From assembly GCA_024275955.1 (NCBI GenBank), contig JAJRYD010000036.1:84563-148562 (forward strand): a DNA stretch of 64,000 nt. The letters run 5' to 3'. Below, piece after piece: positions 44,201 through 52,880 of this stretch (position 1 is the stretch's first letter; every line of letters begins with the position of its first letter). The notes under the pieces were generated by a model. That model was given only the letters and a program-made list of their open reading frames with translations, was not told where the DNA came from and searched no databases. Both the position numbers and the translations under genes were made by a program. Source of the stretch: Nitrospirota bacterium. Lineage in GTDB: Bacteria; Nitrospinota_A; UBA7883; JACRGQ01.

Positions 44201-44795
44201 CCTCTCATGGACACGGTTTAGTAAAACCCTTAACGCAGAACTCGACTACACCGTTAAGGACGGTTTGATAAACAAGTTTGACGGCATGGCACAGCTCTGG
44301 TCGATACTAAATGTCGTTCCCCTTTTTATAGAGCGCAAAGAAAAACAGAAAGGGGAAGGCTTGCCGTTCAACTCTTTAAAGGGGCGGTTTGAATTTAAAG
44401 AGGGAGTAGGAACCACCAGCGACACCATGCTTGAGGGGAATGTTATACGCGTTTCCGCCGTTGGAGATGCAGATATAGGAAACCGAAAGCTAAACCTTCG
44501 TATCGGTGTAAAACCGTTTACATCAATAGACAGCGTAGTCTCAAAAATCCCGATTGCCGGCAAAATCCTGACCGGCAAAGAAAAAAGTCTTGTTGTCAGC
44601 TACTATGAGGTCGGCGGCACATTTGAAGATCCTACCGCTGTGTCTATTAAGGGCGAGTCGATTGCGAGAGGAGTTATCGGAATCATCAGAAGAATACTGG
44701 AAATTCCAGCCAAGGCATTATCTTCCGATAAATTGAATAAACCAAAAGATTCCGATAGCAAAAGCGAGGTGGGCAAAAAAGAGAGGCAGAGATAA
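41205..44795 (+). CDS. AsmA-like / DUF748-type large envelope protein
   Basis: 1196 residues from the ATG at 41205. An N-terminal membrane anchor (AFVAFLILCFLVLGLVWSV) precedes a long periplasmic chain of beta-strand repeats of the AsmA/TamB-like superfamily. The N-terminal AsmA segment has YGIEVSYHDLSYKLGTRLKILADAVLL. The C-terminal AsmA_2-type region has GTMDVAGNISGNGLSWTRFSKTLNAELDYTVKDGLINKFDGMAQL and IPIAGKILTGKEKSL. Such proteins are thought to bridge lipids to the outer membrane. A low-complexity E/S/K stretch occurs at about residues 870-905. It is followed by the SPOR gene. Confidence 0.85.
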   Translation: MKIFIKAFVAFLILCFLVLGLVWSVEKSFDLNSYANKAKEELKSKYGIEVSYHDLSYKLGTRLKILADAVLLEGNGFAASINHIEVSVPLFSIFFGKVEVSDIKIYNPRLTLERDSDGVWNVSPFLLALGGIDKKSGSFIKRITALGGQFKIIDDFIPGQSFEYLIKSSTINFSSGGILAPTGLKFAGMLVDGSQSADLQFSFYWKASGEGKSWKDFQLDGSLSLGPLKTAKLRQLFGKDTLRFNGNEIVSTNLRFNGNLLSKLDFAGDFIIDTPSKKAGAKASHKMVELAGSYQGSKLLINELFVKFPEVTIRGSAAIDDIWEEDPYIDLRLDVPFLNVPQLSLILPSTFSEEPLALFVSKNVTEGRFKVVDFRFEGPYTSFLDFERLSSMGKFSGKVEVQDFSVDMKNFRYPIKGINGSFQIDGDTLVFNGVRAKYGKSVLENISGGVENYRNTPMLIVQVEANLNMGEFHKELLANTGSDELSEVLRIVRDPKGKLGFNFNAKIDIEGAELLDFFGDLYLENGGFGHPFFELPVRKLHGKAYIDMDDITIEEIHWLIGETSIETSGKVMNYQNVDYSFDLKFKADGNVAELAKTNFYRFAPFHDMDGKVKSDLRLRGNLDKLDFVMSSDLTNTRYAFKNLFLKPEGVVSTEKIKGRFERYSSLIVDSLEINLGASEFFLSGELFDFPAMDDFNVSFRVKKLMLDDLPDFFTSYKQGDSAGEVKGSLELSRKDGEDNYLFNVEADIETLKLDPLVLAGPAVEFFEPTGVIAGKLTVSGETGKPININGKLKGTDVGFNTLLSKPFSEMNGEITFAGNRVTAHDVPGRMGSSFGRASVDINLVNPPEVYLRIDGDTVYLSDIVNIADPGQEDEKKQSDAEQSEKPESYSEEDSSPHAKWTVDIKSKNGTLERLKYTNLDTLFYFYRGVYDFSYLRCDAYGGKWEADGALDTVGEGNQKFNNKVKISGMNLGDFLKDVMPEFDKMDGTMDVAGNISGNGLSWTRFSKTLNAELDYTVKDGLINKFDGMAQLWSILNVVPLFIERKEKQKGEGLPFNSLKGRFEFKEGVGTTSDTMLEGNVIRVSAVGDADIGNRKLNLRIGVKPFTSIDSVVSKIPIAGKILTGKEKSLVVSYYEVGGTFEDPTAVSIKGESIARGVIGIIRRILEIPAKALSSDKLNKPKDSDSKSEVGKKERQR

Positions 44796-44938
44796 TTATT
44801 TGATAACAATCAGGTTAATTCTGCCAAGAAGCTATGATACAATGACCCGCGTGTATTGACGGTTGCTGAGCATTGTGGGTAGAGTACCTCGGTTTTGCCT
44901 CTGCTTGTTTTTAAAGCCTTAGTTTTAGGTAGGTGCAG

Positions 44939-45853
44939 ATGTCGAAAGACGACGATCTGGAATACGAAGAAGATAGCGCTCTGGAAGATTTTGAGCAGGA
45001 ACTTTTGGACGAGGAGAAAAAGTCCAAGCCTAGCCGTCTTATCTTAATTGTTTTTCTTATTGTACTTACTGCTGGTGGATACTATTTTTGGCAGGGTGGA
45101 CAGCTCGACGAGTATATCGCTAAAGCTGGACTTCTGAAAGGGGAGAAGGCTGTCAAAATAGAGCCGGAAGAAACTCCCACGGTTCCGGCAGATGAGCTTT
45201 TTGATGAAATAGACTTCTTGGAAGAGCCGCCGGAAGGTAAAGAGGAAGCGGTTACTAAAGTTGTTCCCGAAAAAGAAAAAGAGCCGGCAATAGAAGCTAA
45301 GCCGGAAAAGCCTAAAGAGCCGGAAGTAGAGGTGGCCCCAAAAGCGGAGCTACCAAAAGCAGAAAAGAAAGCCCCCGTCACCGAGGCTACGTTGGCAACA
45401 GATGCAGTATACACAATACAGGTCGGCATTTTTGCCGTTAAGAGAAATGCCGAAAGGATAGTGAAGATTCTTCAGGAGTCGGGCCTAAAACCGTCAGCAT
45501 CTAAAACTGTAATAACCACCAGCAGGCTCAAACTTTTTGTAGGGCATTACCCGTTTCGCGAGGTGGCGATGGACGCGGCAGATAACCTCATCAATATGGG
45601 GTACAAACCGAAGGTGCAGATAATGAGAGGCGGAGTTTATTCGCTTGATATGGGAACTTTTTTATCTAAAGACAAAGCAAAACCTTTAATCCGCAGGCTG
45701 GAAGACAAAGGGATAGACTTTGAACTTCTTAGAAAGCCAGCCAAGGTACCAGCTATAGTGGTTTTTCTCAAAGATATTTCCGGCGGAGAAGATTTTGAAA
45801 AGGCCAAAAGGGTACTAGATAAAGAAAAGATAAAGTATTTGGTTAAAAAGTAA
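44939..45853 (+). CDS. SPOR-domain membrane protein
   Basis: 304 residues. An acidic cytoplasmic N-terminus (residues 1-30) is followed by one membrane helix (RLILIVFLIVLTAGGYYFW). A long Glu/Pro/Lys linker (residues ~70-155) leads to a C-terminal SPOR repeat (YTIQVGIFAVKRNAERIVKILQESGLKPS). A second, looser SPOR-like unit follows (YSLDMGTFLSKDKAKPLIRRL). SPOR domains bind denuded peptidoglycan at the division septum. Start ATG at 44939 with TAGGTAGGTGCAG before it; a GTG lies six bases upstream. Role in division or wall synthesis is inferred. Confidence 0.82.
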   Translation: MSKDDDLEYEEDSALEDFEQELLDEEKKSKPSRLILIVFLIVLTAGGYYFWQGGQLDEYIAKAGLLKGEKAVKIEPEETPTVPADELFDEIDFLEEPPEGKEEAVTKVVPEKEKEPAIEAKPEKPKEPEVEVAPKAELPKAEKKAPVTEATLATDAVYTIQVGIFAVKRNAERIVKILQESGLKPSASKTVITTSRLKLFVGHYPFREVAMDAADNLINMGYKPKVQIMRGGVYSLDMGTFLSKDKAKPLIRRLEDKGIDFELLRKPAKVPAIVVFLKDISGGEDFEKAKRVLDKEKIKYLVKK

Positions 45854-45951
45854 GGCTTTTAGAGCCTATCTACTTTTAACCGATAAACAGGTGGTTCTTG
45901 CACTTTCTGGCATATTCTCTCACGCAGTTGTGATATTATCTCCAGCCTTGT

Positions 45952-47733
45952 ATGGATAAAATAAGAAACTTTTCGATAATAGCCCATGTCGACCACGGCA
46001 AGTCTACCCTTGCCGATAGGATTTTAAACCTCACAGGCGCCGTGAGCGACCGTGATATGAAAGAACAGCTCCTAGACAAAATGGATATTGAACGTGAGCG
46101 CGGCATAACGATAAAGGCACAAGCAGTAAGGCTTGTCTACAAAGCGAAAGACGGCAAGGAATATATGTTTAATCTTATTGATACCCCGGGTCATGTCGAT
46201 TTTTCCTACGAAGTTTCGAGAAGCCTTTACGCCTGCGAAGGGGGGCTTTTGCTGATAGATGCCTCGCAAGGTATCGAAGCGCAGACGCTTGCCAATATGC
46301 ATCTTGCCGAGAGCCAGAAACTGCATGTCATTCCGGTTATAAATAAAATAGATCTTCCGTCTGCCGACCCGGAGATGGCTAAAAAGCAGATAGAAGATAT
46401 CTTATGTATAGATTCGGATGAGGCTATCCTTGCTTCTGCCAAAACTGGCGAAGGGGTAGAAGATGTGATGGAGGCTATAGTCAAACATATCCCGCCGCCA
46501 AAGGGCGACAGTAGCCTGCCTCTAAGAGCGCTATTGCTCGACTCTTGGTACGATACTTACAAAGGTGTAGTAGTTCTTACTAGAATTTTTGACGGAGTAA
46601 TAAAAAAGGGGATGAAAGTCCGTCTTGTCGGCTCCGAGATGGACTACATCATCACCGAGCTTGGGGTTCAAACTCCATCGGAAGTGGAACTGGATGAAGC
46701 TGGCCCCGGAGAGGTGGTTTTTTTTACAGCCGCTATTAAAACTGTTTCCGACACAAAAGTAGGAGATACAATAACCGAAACAGCGCGCCCAACGGCAGAC
46801 CCTCTGCCCGGCTTTAAAGAGTCTCAGCCTATGGTATTTTCCGGTCTTTACCCGATAGAAGGAGACAGGTACGAAGCTTTAAGGGAGGCTTTGGAAAAAC
46901 TGCACCTCAACGATGCCTCTTTTCGGTATGAGCCGGAAACATCATCCGCGCTTGGGTTCGGCTTTCGTTGCGGGTTTCTGGGGCTTTTACATATGGAAAT
47001 AGTGCAGGAAAGGCTGGAAAGAGATTTTAGTCTCGACCTTATTACCACGTCGCCTACTGTCAGCTACCATGTTATGAAGAGCAATGGTCAATCATTAGTG
47101 GTAGATAACCCTTCCGACCTCCCGGAGCAGGTGGACTATATAGAAGAGCCGATGGTAAAGGCGACCATTATTACTCCTGATGAATATATAGGAGCGATTT
47201 ATAAGCTGGTGGAGGAAAAGCGCGGCGTGCAGGATAAGATGGAGTTCATAGGGCCTAACAGAGTGCTTATGGTCTTTAATATTCCTCTAAATGAGGTTGT
47301 GCTTGATTTCTTTGATAAGTTAAAATCGTCCACTCGTGGATACGCGTCGGTTGATTTTGAAGATGCCGGATACCAAAAAGGGAAACTTAAAAGATTGGAC
47401 ATTTTGGTAAACGCGGAGAAAGTGGACGCGCTTAGCTTCATAACGCACCAAGATAACGCTTATTATTTTGGACGCGATATCGTGGCAAAAATGAAAGAGC
47501 TTATACCGAGGCAGATGTTCGATGTGGCTATACAGGCCGCAATCGGTAGTAGGGTAGTGGCAAGGGAAACGATAAAAGCGCTTAGAAAAAATGTTACCGC
47601 CAAATGTTACGGTGGCGATATCACGCGAAAACGCAAACTGCTGGAAAAGCAAAAAGCAGGCAAGAAAAGAATGAAGCAGATAGGCAGTGTGGAGATACCC
47701 CAGAGCGCCTTTCTCGCTGTGCTTAAAAAATAG
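45952..47733 (+). CDS. lepA: Elongation factor 4 (LepA)
   Basis: 593 residues, a translational GTPase that remobilises stalled ribosomes. G1 is AHVDHGKST, followed by the DxxG box DTPGHVDF and NKID. Domain II and the LepA-specific C-terminal domain ([17 protein letters not shown], ending [12 protein letters not shown]) are complete. lepB follows after two bases, the classic lepA-lepB order. Confidence 0.97.
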   Translation: MDKIRNFSIIAHVDHGKSTLADRILNLTGAVSDRDMKEQLLDKMDIERERGITIKAQAVRLVYKAKDGKEYMFNLIDTPGHVDFSYEVSRSLYACEGGLLLIDASQGIEAQTLANMHLAESQKLHVIPVINKIDLPSADPEMAKKQIEDILCIDSDEAILASAKTGEGVEDVMEAIVKHIPPPKGDSSLPLRALLLDSWYDTYKGVVVLTRIFDGVIKKGMKVRLVGSEMDYIITELGVQTPSEVELDEAGPGEVVFFTAAIKTVSDTKVGDTITETARPTADPLPGFKESQPMVFSGLYPIEGDRYEALREALEKLHLNDASFRYEPETSSALGFGFRCGFLGLLHMEIVQERLERDFSLDLITTSPTVSYHVMKSNGQSLVVDNPSDLPEQVDYIEEPMVKATIITPDEYIGAIYKLVEEKRGVQDKMEFIGPNRVLMVFNIPLNEVVLDFFDKLKSSTRGYASVDFEDAGYQKGKLKRLDILVNAEKVDALSFITHQDNAYYFGRDIVAKMKELIPRQMFDVAIQAAIGSRVVARETIKALRKNVTAKCYGGDITRKRKLLEKQKAGKKRMKQIGSVEIPQSAFLAVLKK

Positions 47734-47735
47734 TT

Positions 47736-48314
47736 ATGCCGAAAAAAAAATCGTTATTCAGAGAGTATGCCGAGGCGATAGCGCTTGCGCTTATTTTCGC
47801 GCTTGTAATACGAACCTTCGTGGTTCAGGCGTTTAGGATACCTTCAGGCTCAATGATGGAGACTTTGCTTGTAGGAGACCAGATTCTCGTAGATAAACTT
47901 GTTTACAAATTTAGAGAGCCGGAACGCGGCGAAATAATAGTTTTTGTCTATCCAAAAGATCCGTCACGCGATTTCATAAAACGGCTTATCGGCCTACCCG
48001 GAGACAAACTGGAGGTGCGAAACCGCGTCGTTTATATAAACGACAAACCTTTGGGCGAGAGCTACGTTTTCCATGAGGATGATGAGTTTATTGCCACATA
48101 TCCGAGAGATAATTTTGGGCCTATAGCGATACCAGCCGGAAAATATTTTATGATGGGCGATAACCGAGAAAACAGTATGGACAGCAGGTGGTGGGGCTTT
48201 CTGGATAAAGACAAGGTGATAGGCAGAGCTTTTATAATCTACTGGTCGCGCGATATTTCGCGTTTCATGCCTACAGGCATCCGCTGGAACCGTTTCGGAA
48301 TGCTACTCAACTGA
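47736..48314 (+). CDS. lepB: Signal peptidase I
   Basis: 192 residues. A single N-terminal membrane helix (AIALALIFALVIRTFVVQAF) is followed by the catalytic Ser in RIPSGSMMETLLVGD. The catalytic Lys region is RDFIKRLIGLPGD, and GDNRENSMDSRWWGF closes box E. It is a single-helix enzyme like Gram-positive or delta-type forms. It removes Sec signal peptides, such as those of many proteins in this window. Confidence 0.96.
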   Translation: MPKKKSLFREYAEAIALALIFALVIRTFVVQAFRIPSGSMMETLLVGDQILVDKLVYKFREPERGEIIVFVYPKDPSRDFIKRLIGLPGDKLEVRNRVVYINDKPLGESYVFHEDDEFIATYPRDNFGPIAIPAGKYFMMGDNRENSMDSRWWGFLDKDKVIGRAFIIYWSRDISRFMPTGIRWNRFGMLLN

Positions 48315-48372
48315 CTGCGATACAGCTTCGTTAGAGCAACTCTTGGCAGTGCCTCAGCCTAGAATTACAGTC

Positions 48373-48515
48373 GCCTTTCACTTCCCCTTGCGAAGCGGAA
48401 ATGGAGATATCCCCCTGCCGAGCGTGGGACGGAGATATTCCCTTAAGGGGCAACACCCCTCGGCCTGCTCTTTTTTAAAATGAGGGGAAACCACTGGATT
48501 CAAACTAGCAGGTTA
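48373..48515 (+). repeat. Dispersed ~140-bp repeat, family 2 (copy A)
   Basis: Contains CCCCTTGCGAAGC, then runs of C and G (ATATCCCCCTGC, CAACACCCCTCGG) and ends near ATTCAAACTAGCAGG. The segment 54482-54622 has the same order of motifs (CCCCTTGCGAAGC, CTGTCCCCCC, GCCACCCCTTAG, AATCCAAACTGACG). No frame is conserved, so it is non-coding. It fills the 269-base lepB-ksgA gap. Confidence 0.6.
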
Positions 48516-48583
48516 CCCAAATCTCCATCAGCTTGTAATTCCTCATCGCTTGCCTCTGGAACCGTTTTGGAAGAGCGGCTGAA

Positions 48584-49363
48584 CTAATCCGCTGGTATCT
48601 CAAGCTCCGGCAGTATTTCTGCAAAAGTTTTTAGTGATACAGTCTCTGCCCGTACCTTCGCATCAAGCATACATTTTTCAAATGCTCTGTCTATCGAGCC
48701 GATGCTATAGAGGTTTTTAAGGTTGTTTCGCAATGTTCTTCTCTTTTGAGTAAATGCCGATCTTATAAGCTTGAAAAGTTCCTTCTCGTCAGCCTCCACT
48801 ATCGCTTTTAGACGAGGCCTCAATTTTAGGACAGATGAATATACTTTGGGCTGTGGGGTAAACGCTTCCGGCGGTATTGTGAGAACTGTTTCAATCTTCC
48901 AGTTGTATTGGCTATAGAGAGAGAGTGAGCCGTAGCTCTTTTTGCCAGGCTCTGCTGATATCCGGCTGGCTACCTCTTGTTGGAACATAAGCACCATATT
49001 AGTGATGACGCTTTTATTCTTTGTGCAATGTTTAAAAATATGAACCGAAGCATAGTACGGCAGATTGGAAATTACCAGCAAGGGAGAAGGAAGCAAAGAG
49101 AAATCTACATGCTCCGCCTTTTTATTTATTATGTTGGCATTCGGAAATGTTTTTCCAAGCCTTTCGGCAAGAGCGGTGTCTGCCTCTATCAGCGAAAGCG
49201 ACGCGCCTATGTCTCTTAATTTTTCTGTAAGAGCGCCTTTTCCGGGGCCGATTTCCAGAATATTTGAAGTTTTGGCAATCTCTCCAGCGGCGATTATTCT
49301 TTCAATAGCCTCGCCGTCTGTTAGAAAGTGTTGCCCTAGCTTTTGTCTTGTGTTTCTTTTCAT
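48584..49363 (-). CDS. ksgA: 16S rRNA dimethyladenosine transferase KsgA (RsmA)
   Basis: 259 residues. KLGQHFLTDGEAIERI is the family start; the SAM motif I is LEIGPGKGALTEKL and the catalytic motif IV is ISNLPYY. It dimethylates A1518 and A1519 (E. coli numbering) in helix 45. It ends short of the repeat at 48373-48515 and has a gap of 311 bases upstream. Confidence 0.96.
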   Translation of the reverse strand: MKRNTRQKLGQHFLTDGEAIERIIAAGEIAKTSNILEIGPGKGALTEKLRDIGASLSLIEADTALAERLGKTFPNANIINKKAEHVDFSLLPSPLLVISNLPYYASVHIFKHCTKNKSVITNMVLMFQQEVASRISAEPGKKSYGSLSLYSQYNWKIETVLTIPPEAFTPQPKVYSSVLKLRPRLKAIVEADEKELFKLIRSAFTQKRRTLRNNLKNLYSIGSIDRAFEKCMLDAKVRAETVSLKTFAEILPELEIPAD

Positions 49364-49674
49364 TTTTCCAATCTTACAGGTTAATCGCGCAAAAAATATT
49401 TTTAGCTTGCGGTATCCGCGAGTGGTTTCATCTTGTTAAAGGATGACCAATTCCGCTGACTATACTATTAAACGCGGGTCGATTTGGCGAGCTTGAAAAC
49501 CTGCAATTAACCTCTCTTCATACGCTGTAGCTATTTTTTTAAAAGAGCAGAAAGCTTTTTAAATTATTAAAGTGGAGCTGGACGAAAAACTACCTAGAGC
49601 TTGCTTATTACTTTCGGCTTTAAGTTTTAAGAATATGGTAATCTGGCACCGGGTTTTACACCCGGCACCGATAA
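49364..49674. other. Gene-free stretch with a hairpin
   Basis: 311 bases between ksgA and the cyclophilin gene with no supported gene. A 10-bp stem with two mismatches (GGCACCGGGT 49645-49654 with ACCCGGCACC 49660-49669, loop of 5) lies just beyond the cyclophilin stop. It lacks a T-run on either strand, so a terminator role is weak. Confidence 0.4.
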
Positions 49675-50142
49675 TTAGTCTTCTAGGATTTTTATGCTTT
49701 TAATCTCGTCTCCCTGCTCGATTTTTTCGAGTATGTCAATTCCGTCCGTAATTTTTCCAAAAACAGTATGTAGCCCGTCAAGGTGAGGTTGTGGTCCATA
49801 GCAGATGAAGAACTGGCTTCCGCCGGTATCTTTGCCGGCATGCGCCATTGAGAGTGTCCCCTTTAGGTGGGGAGGGTTGTTTTCGGTTTCACAAGCTATG
49901 TTGTAATCTGGGCCGCCTGTCCCTGTTCCATGAGGACAACCGCCTTGCGCCATAAACCCGGGAATGACACGGTGAAAGCTTAACCCGTCGTAATAGCCGG
50001 AATTTGCAAGGTCAGAAAAGTTTGCCACGGTGTTAGGAGCTGTTTCGTAGAAAAGTTCTAATTTTATCACGCCGTTCTTCGTCTCTATATCGGCAGTTTT
50101 AAGACGGTCAATATTATCTAAATCGAAACGTTTTAAAGTCAT
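49675..50142 (-). CDS. Peptidyl-prolyl cis-trans isomerase, cyclophilin type
   Basis: 155 residues. Active-site strand [23 protein letters not shown] with the catalytic Arg is present, and [33 protein letters not shown] gives the rest of the pocket. No signal peptide is seen, so it is cytoplasmic. It speeds Xaa-Pro isomerisation in folding. The ribosome site GGAAGGAAATG overlaps the 5' end at 50150. Confidence 0.95.
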   Translation of the reverse strand: MTLKRFDLDNIDRLKTADIETKNGVIKLELFYETAPNTVANFSDLANSGYYDGLSFHRVIPGFMAQGGCPHGTGTGGPDYNIACETENNPPHLKGTLSMAHAGKDTGGSQFFICYGPQPHLDGLHTVFGKITDGIDILEKIEQGDEIKSIKILED

Positions 50143-50273
50143 TTATTACATTTCCTTCCATTTTTTTAGCAGATGCTGTTTTAAGACCGATAGCATAGCA
50201 TCTTGCAGGTAGGACTCACAATTCTAAAAACACTACGACGCAAGTTTTCACGGCATGGTGATGTAAAAATAAG

Positions 50274-50301
50274 TTCAGATACTATTTTCTTTTGGTATAA
50301 T
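50274..50301 (+). promoter_or_regulatory. Sigma-70-like promoter
   Basis: TTCAGA (50274) and TATAAT (50296) with a 16-base spacer lie about 50 bases upstream of the CheD-REC gene. The -10 is perfect and the -35 matches four of six. Confidence 0.45.
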
Positions 50302-50347
50302 CGTAAGGTCGGGTAAGTAATTATATTCTATACATTGAGGTGTGTTT

Positions 50348-51286
50348 ATGAGCGGAAACAAAATATTTATTCTCCCCGGGGAGCTTACCGTTTCCAGAAA
50401 GCCGGTGATGATATCAACCCTTCTTGGCTCCTGTGTCGCGGTTTGTCTTTATAACCCCAAAAAGGGATACGCGGGGATGAACCACTACATGCTTCCATTT
50501 GGCGAGAACTCGTCTATGAAAAACAAATATGGCAGGAATGCGATTTTAAAACTGCTTGAAATGATGCTTAGGCTAGACCCCGATAAAAACAATATAGAGG
50601 CGCATATCTACGGCGGCGGGGCGGTTGTCGGACACCTTAGTAGCGGAGCGGGAATAGGTAAAAAAAATATAGATATCGCTAATCAGCTTCTTGCTGAACA
50701 TGGAATAAAAATAAAAACTAGGAGGGTGGGCGGTAATAGCGGCAGAAAAATTTTCTTCGATACAGGTACCGGAAAAATAGAAGAAAAAATGATAGAAAAA
50801 TCAGCGATGACAAAACAGCTCGAACAAAAAAAGCAGGCACTTGATGGGAGAAAGGTTAGAGTTTTAATAGTCGATGATTCTGCTACTGTCAGAAAAATAA
50901 TAAGAGCGGCAATCTCTACAGATTCTGGGATAGAGATTGTCGGTGAAGCCGAAGACCCGTACCATGCGAGAGAAAAAATACTAGAGCTTGACCCTGATGT
51001 AATAACGCTCGACATAATTATGCCCAAAATGGACGGAATAACATTCCTTAAAAAACTTATGATGCATATGCCAAAGCCTATAATCGTCGTTAGCTCTGTC
51101 GCGCAGAAAGGAAGCAGGCAACGTATGAGGGCCGACGAGATAGGCGCCTTTGACGTGCTGGATAAAGAGGACCTTAGCCTCTACAAGGGCGACGGTACGG
51201 CGGCGAGGGTGCTTGTGCCAAAAATAAAATTGGCCGCCAGCACTGTTGTAAAAAAGAAAAGCAAGGAAGAGGTAGGGCATTTATAG
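50348..51286 (+). CDS. CheD deamidase fused to a CheB-type receiver domain
   Basis: 312 residues from the ATG at 50348, with TGAGGTG upstream. The CheD part (residues ~1-150) has the catalytic Cys in GSCVAVCLY and the His in GMNHYMLPFG, and deamidates glutamines of chemoreceptors. A receiver domain (about 170-295) follows. VLIVDDSATVRKII has the acidic pocket, VITLDIIMPKMDG the phospho-acceptor Asp, VSSVAQKG the Thr/Ser position and the LDKEDL Lys. Closest in pattern to the CheB receiver, but the methylesterase domain is missing. A fusion of two adaptation functions is unusual. No che genes adjoin it. Confidence 0.85.
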   Translation: MSGNKIFILPGELTVSRKPVMISTLLGSCVAVCLYNPKKGYAGMNHYMLPFGENSSMKNKYGRNAILKLLEMMLRLDPDKNNIEAHIYGGGAVVGHLSSGAGIGKKNIDIANQLLAEHGIKIKTRRVGGNSGRKIFFDTGTGKIEEKMIEKSAMTKQLEQKKQALDGRKVRVLIVDDSATVRKIIRAAISTDSGIEIVGEAEDPYHAREKILELDPDVITLDIIMPKMDGITFLKKLMMHMPKPIIVVSSVAQKGSRQRMRADEIGAFDVLDKEDLSLYKGDGTAARVLVPKIKLAASTVVKKKSKEEVGHL

Positions 51287-51301
51287 CTGTTGCCTTTTTA
51301 T

Positions 51302-51430
51302 GGGACTGTTTCCAAAAGAGTTTTTTGAGCATTTTAAGGGAAAGTTTATTTTCTGACTTCTTTAAAATAGAACCGTTAGAGATTGGCAATTTGTAGCGAA
51401 ACCAAGATTGTCTTATTCGGCAACAGCCCC
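51302..51430 (+). mobile_element. 129-bp inverted-repeat element, copy 4
   Basis: Begins GGGACTGTTTCC and ends GGCAACAGCCCC, the cleanest 12-base imperfect inverted ends. Flanks TTTAT to the left and TTTAT to the right give a perfect 5-bp target duplication candidate. It stands 15 bases after the CheD-REC stop. Confidence 0.85.
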
Positions 51431-51481
51431 TTTATACCTGCCATAACGCCCGCGAATGATGGCGGCGCTTGGCTTAGCCTA

Positions 51482-51943
51482 CTATTTTTTAAATAATTCG
51501 ATTTTGCCGGCTTTCTTTATGCCAGCCCCGCCGTCGGAGCAGTTTCGCAAAAAGGCGACGATGTTGTCTACCCACCTATCACCGCTCATTCTATTCACCT
51601 TGAGGACTATCTTGTGCATATTCGGCAAAGGGGCTTTGGCCTTTTTTTTATACAGACGATTGTTCAGAATATCGGAAATATGACTGATATCGGTAGGATC
51701 TTGGCTGTTCCAGACTGCTAGCGGTTCGGTGAGAAATCTTCTGACCCATTCTTCGCCCCTGCGTGTTATGACGGTTTTAAGCCCAGGCCCCATCCCTTTT
51801 TTGTCATCCATAACCCTATGGCAGGTTTTGCAATGCCTAATATATATAGCTTTGCCATCTGTACTGTTTGGGCCGGAGGTGACAATCAGATAAATGGCGG
51901 GGATGGTAAACGCAAGAAAAAGAATAATTACTTTAGCAGGCAT
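51482..51943 (-). CDS. Monoheme c-type cytochrome
   Basis: 153 residues from the ATG at 51943 (GGGGAGAGCC upstream); the longer open frame overlaps the tRNA gene and is not real. A signal/anchor helix (VIILFLAFTIPAIYLIVTSG) is followed by heme motif CKTCH at about residues 47-51. Later GLKTVITRRGEEWVRRFLTEP resembles cytochrome c helices, and a Met in LPNMHKIV could be the distal ligand. A periplasmic electron carrier; partner unknown. It would need the ccmH-type machinery seen at 17.5 kb. Confidence 0.85.
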   Translation of the reverse strand: MPAKVIILFLAFTIPAIYLIVTSGPNSTDGKAIYIRHCKTCHRVMDDKKGMGPGLKTVITRRGEEWVRRFLTEPLAVWNSQDPTDISHISDILNNRLYKKKAKAPLPNMHKIVLKVNRMSGDRWVDNIVAFLRNCSDGGAGIKKAGKIELFKK

Positions 51944-52014
51944 TACTAGGCTCTCCCCAACCATATAGTAATATCGTGGAATTATCACATTCCAACACAA
52001 GTTGCTTGAAAAAA

Positions 52015-52092
52015 TGGTCGGGGCGGTAGGATTCGAACCTACGGCCCCCTGGTCCCAAACCAGGTACGCTAACCAGACTGCGCTACGCCCCG
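52015..52092 (-). tRNA. tRNA-Pro (TGG)
   Basis: 78 bases on the minus strand including an encoded CCA end. The acceptor stem is CGGGGCG paired with CGCCCCG; the anticodon stem CCTGG/CCAGG encloses loop TTTGGGA with anticodon TGG. The T-arm contains GGTTCGAATCC. All arms are intact. Confidence 0.97.
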
Positions 52093-52143
52093 ACACGACC
52101 GAGTAATGATACAGCTTATAGAGGTGAGATTTCAATCGGCTTT

Positions 52144-52857
52144 TTATTCTTTTTTCGCAAATTTTTTAAGCTCTTTTATTAAGCCTAAAAATAAATTTTT
52201 CTCCCTTTCCGTAAGGTTTGCCCTGTCAAAGACTAAGCGAATTTTTTCTATTATTGACCGGTTGTCCATTCCTGCCATTTTAAAGAGTGACGAAAAGTTC
52301 TGATAAAGCCTTTCGGTTTCTCCTTTTGTCAGGTTCTTTAAGCCCAGATTTATATCGCTCTCACCCCTTTGCCAGCTCATGTCGTCTAGTTCAAGCTTCA
52401 CCTGTAGCGCCAGCATCGTAACAGCGCTTGCCAGGTTGATAGATGGAAAATCGCGCGAGGAGGGAAGAGTCACGACTCTATCGGCTTTAATAATATCTTT
52501 TTGCGAGAGGCCGAACTTTTCAGAGCCAAAAATCAGCGCGACCCTGTTTTGAAGCGCGAGTTTAGCCACCTCTTTCGCCGCGGTTTTTATATCAACAGCT
52601 TCTGCCTGCCTGCTCCTGTGCGATGTCGCAAAAGTGTAGTGGTAGCCGGCAACCGCATCGGAGAGTGAAGAGTGGATAACAGCAGATTCGATGATATCTT
52701 CCGAGCCTTTGAGTAGTCTTACCGCAGAGAGGTGGCCCAGCTCGGTAGGGCTTACGAGGTGGAGTTTTGTAAATCCGAGATTTTTAAGGACGCGGCAGAT
52801 AGAGCCGATGTTGGCGGCATGGCGCGTGCGGTCCAGAACAACAGCTATGTTATTCAG
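52144..52857 (-). CDS. SpoU/TrmH-family RNA ribose methyltransferase
   Basis: 237 residues if started at a CTG at 52857 (GGAAAAAGT just upstream), giving NNIAVVLDRTRHAANIGSICRVLKNLGF, the conserved motif 1. The first GTG in frame (52569) would remove that motif and half the fold. Motif 2 (ALIFGSEKFGLS) and motif 3 (TLPSSRDFPSINLASAVTMLALQV) with the SPOUT knot are complete. No ATG, GTG or TTG is available between. Close to TrmJ in length and motifs, but the tRNA or rRNA target cannot be fixed. It lies between tRNA-Pro and the cyclase-FHA gene. Confidence 0.85.
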   Translation of the reverse strand: MNNIAVVLDRTRHAANIGSICRVLKNLGFTKLHLVSPTELGHLSAVRLLKGSEDIIESAVIHSSLSDAVAGYHYTFATSHRSRQAEAVDIKTAAKEVAKLALQNRVALIFGSEKFGLSQKDIIKADRVVTLPSSRDFPSINLASAVTMLALQVKLELDDMSWQRGESDINLGLKNLTKGETERLYQNFSSLFKMAGMDNRSIIEKIRLVFDRANLTEREKNLFLGLIKELKKFAKKE

Positions 52858-52880
52858 ACTTTTTCCAGAAGTTGTATCTT

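Noticed and set aside
49645..49669. Rho-independent terminator after the cyclophilin gene
   Set aside because: The stem has two mismatches and no T-run on either strand.
51944..52135. N-terminal extension of the cytochrome c over the tRNA
   Set aside because: It reads across the tRNA-Pro gene; the signal peptide begins at 51943 with a good ribosome site.
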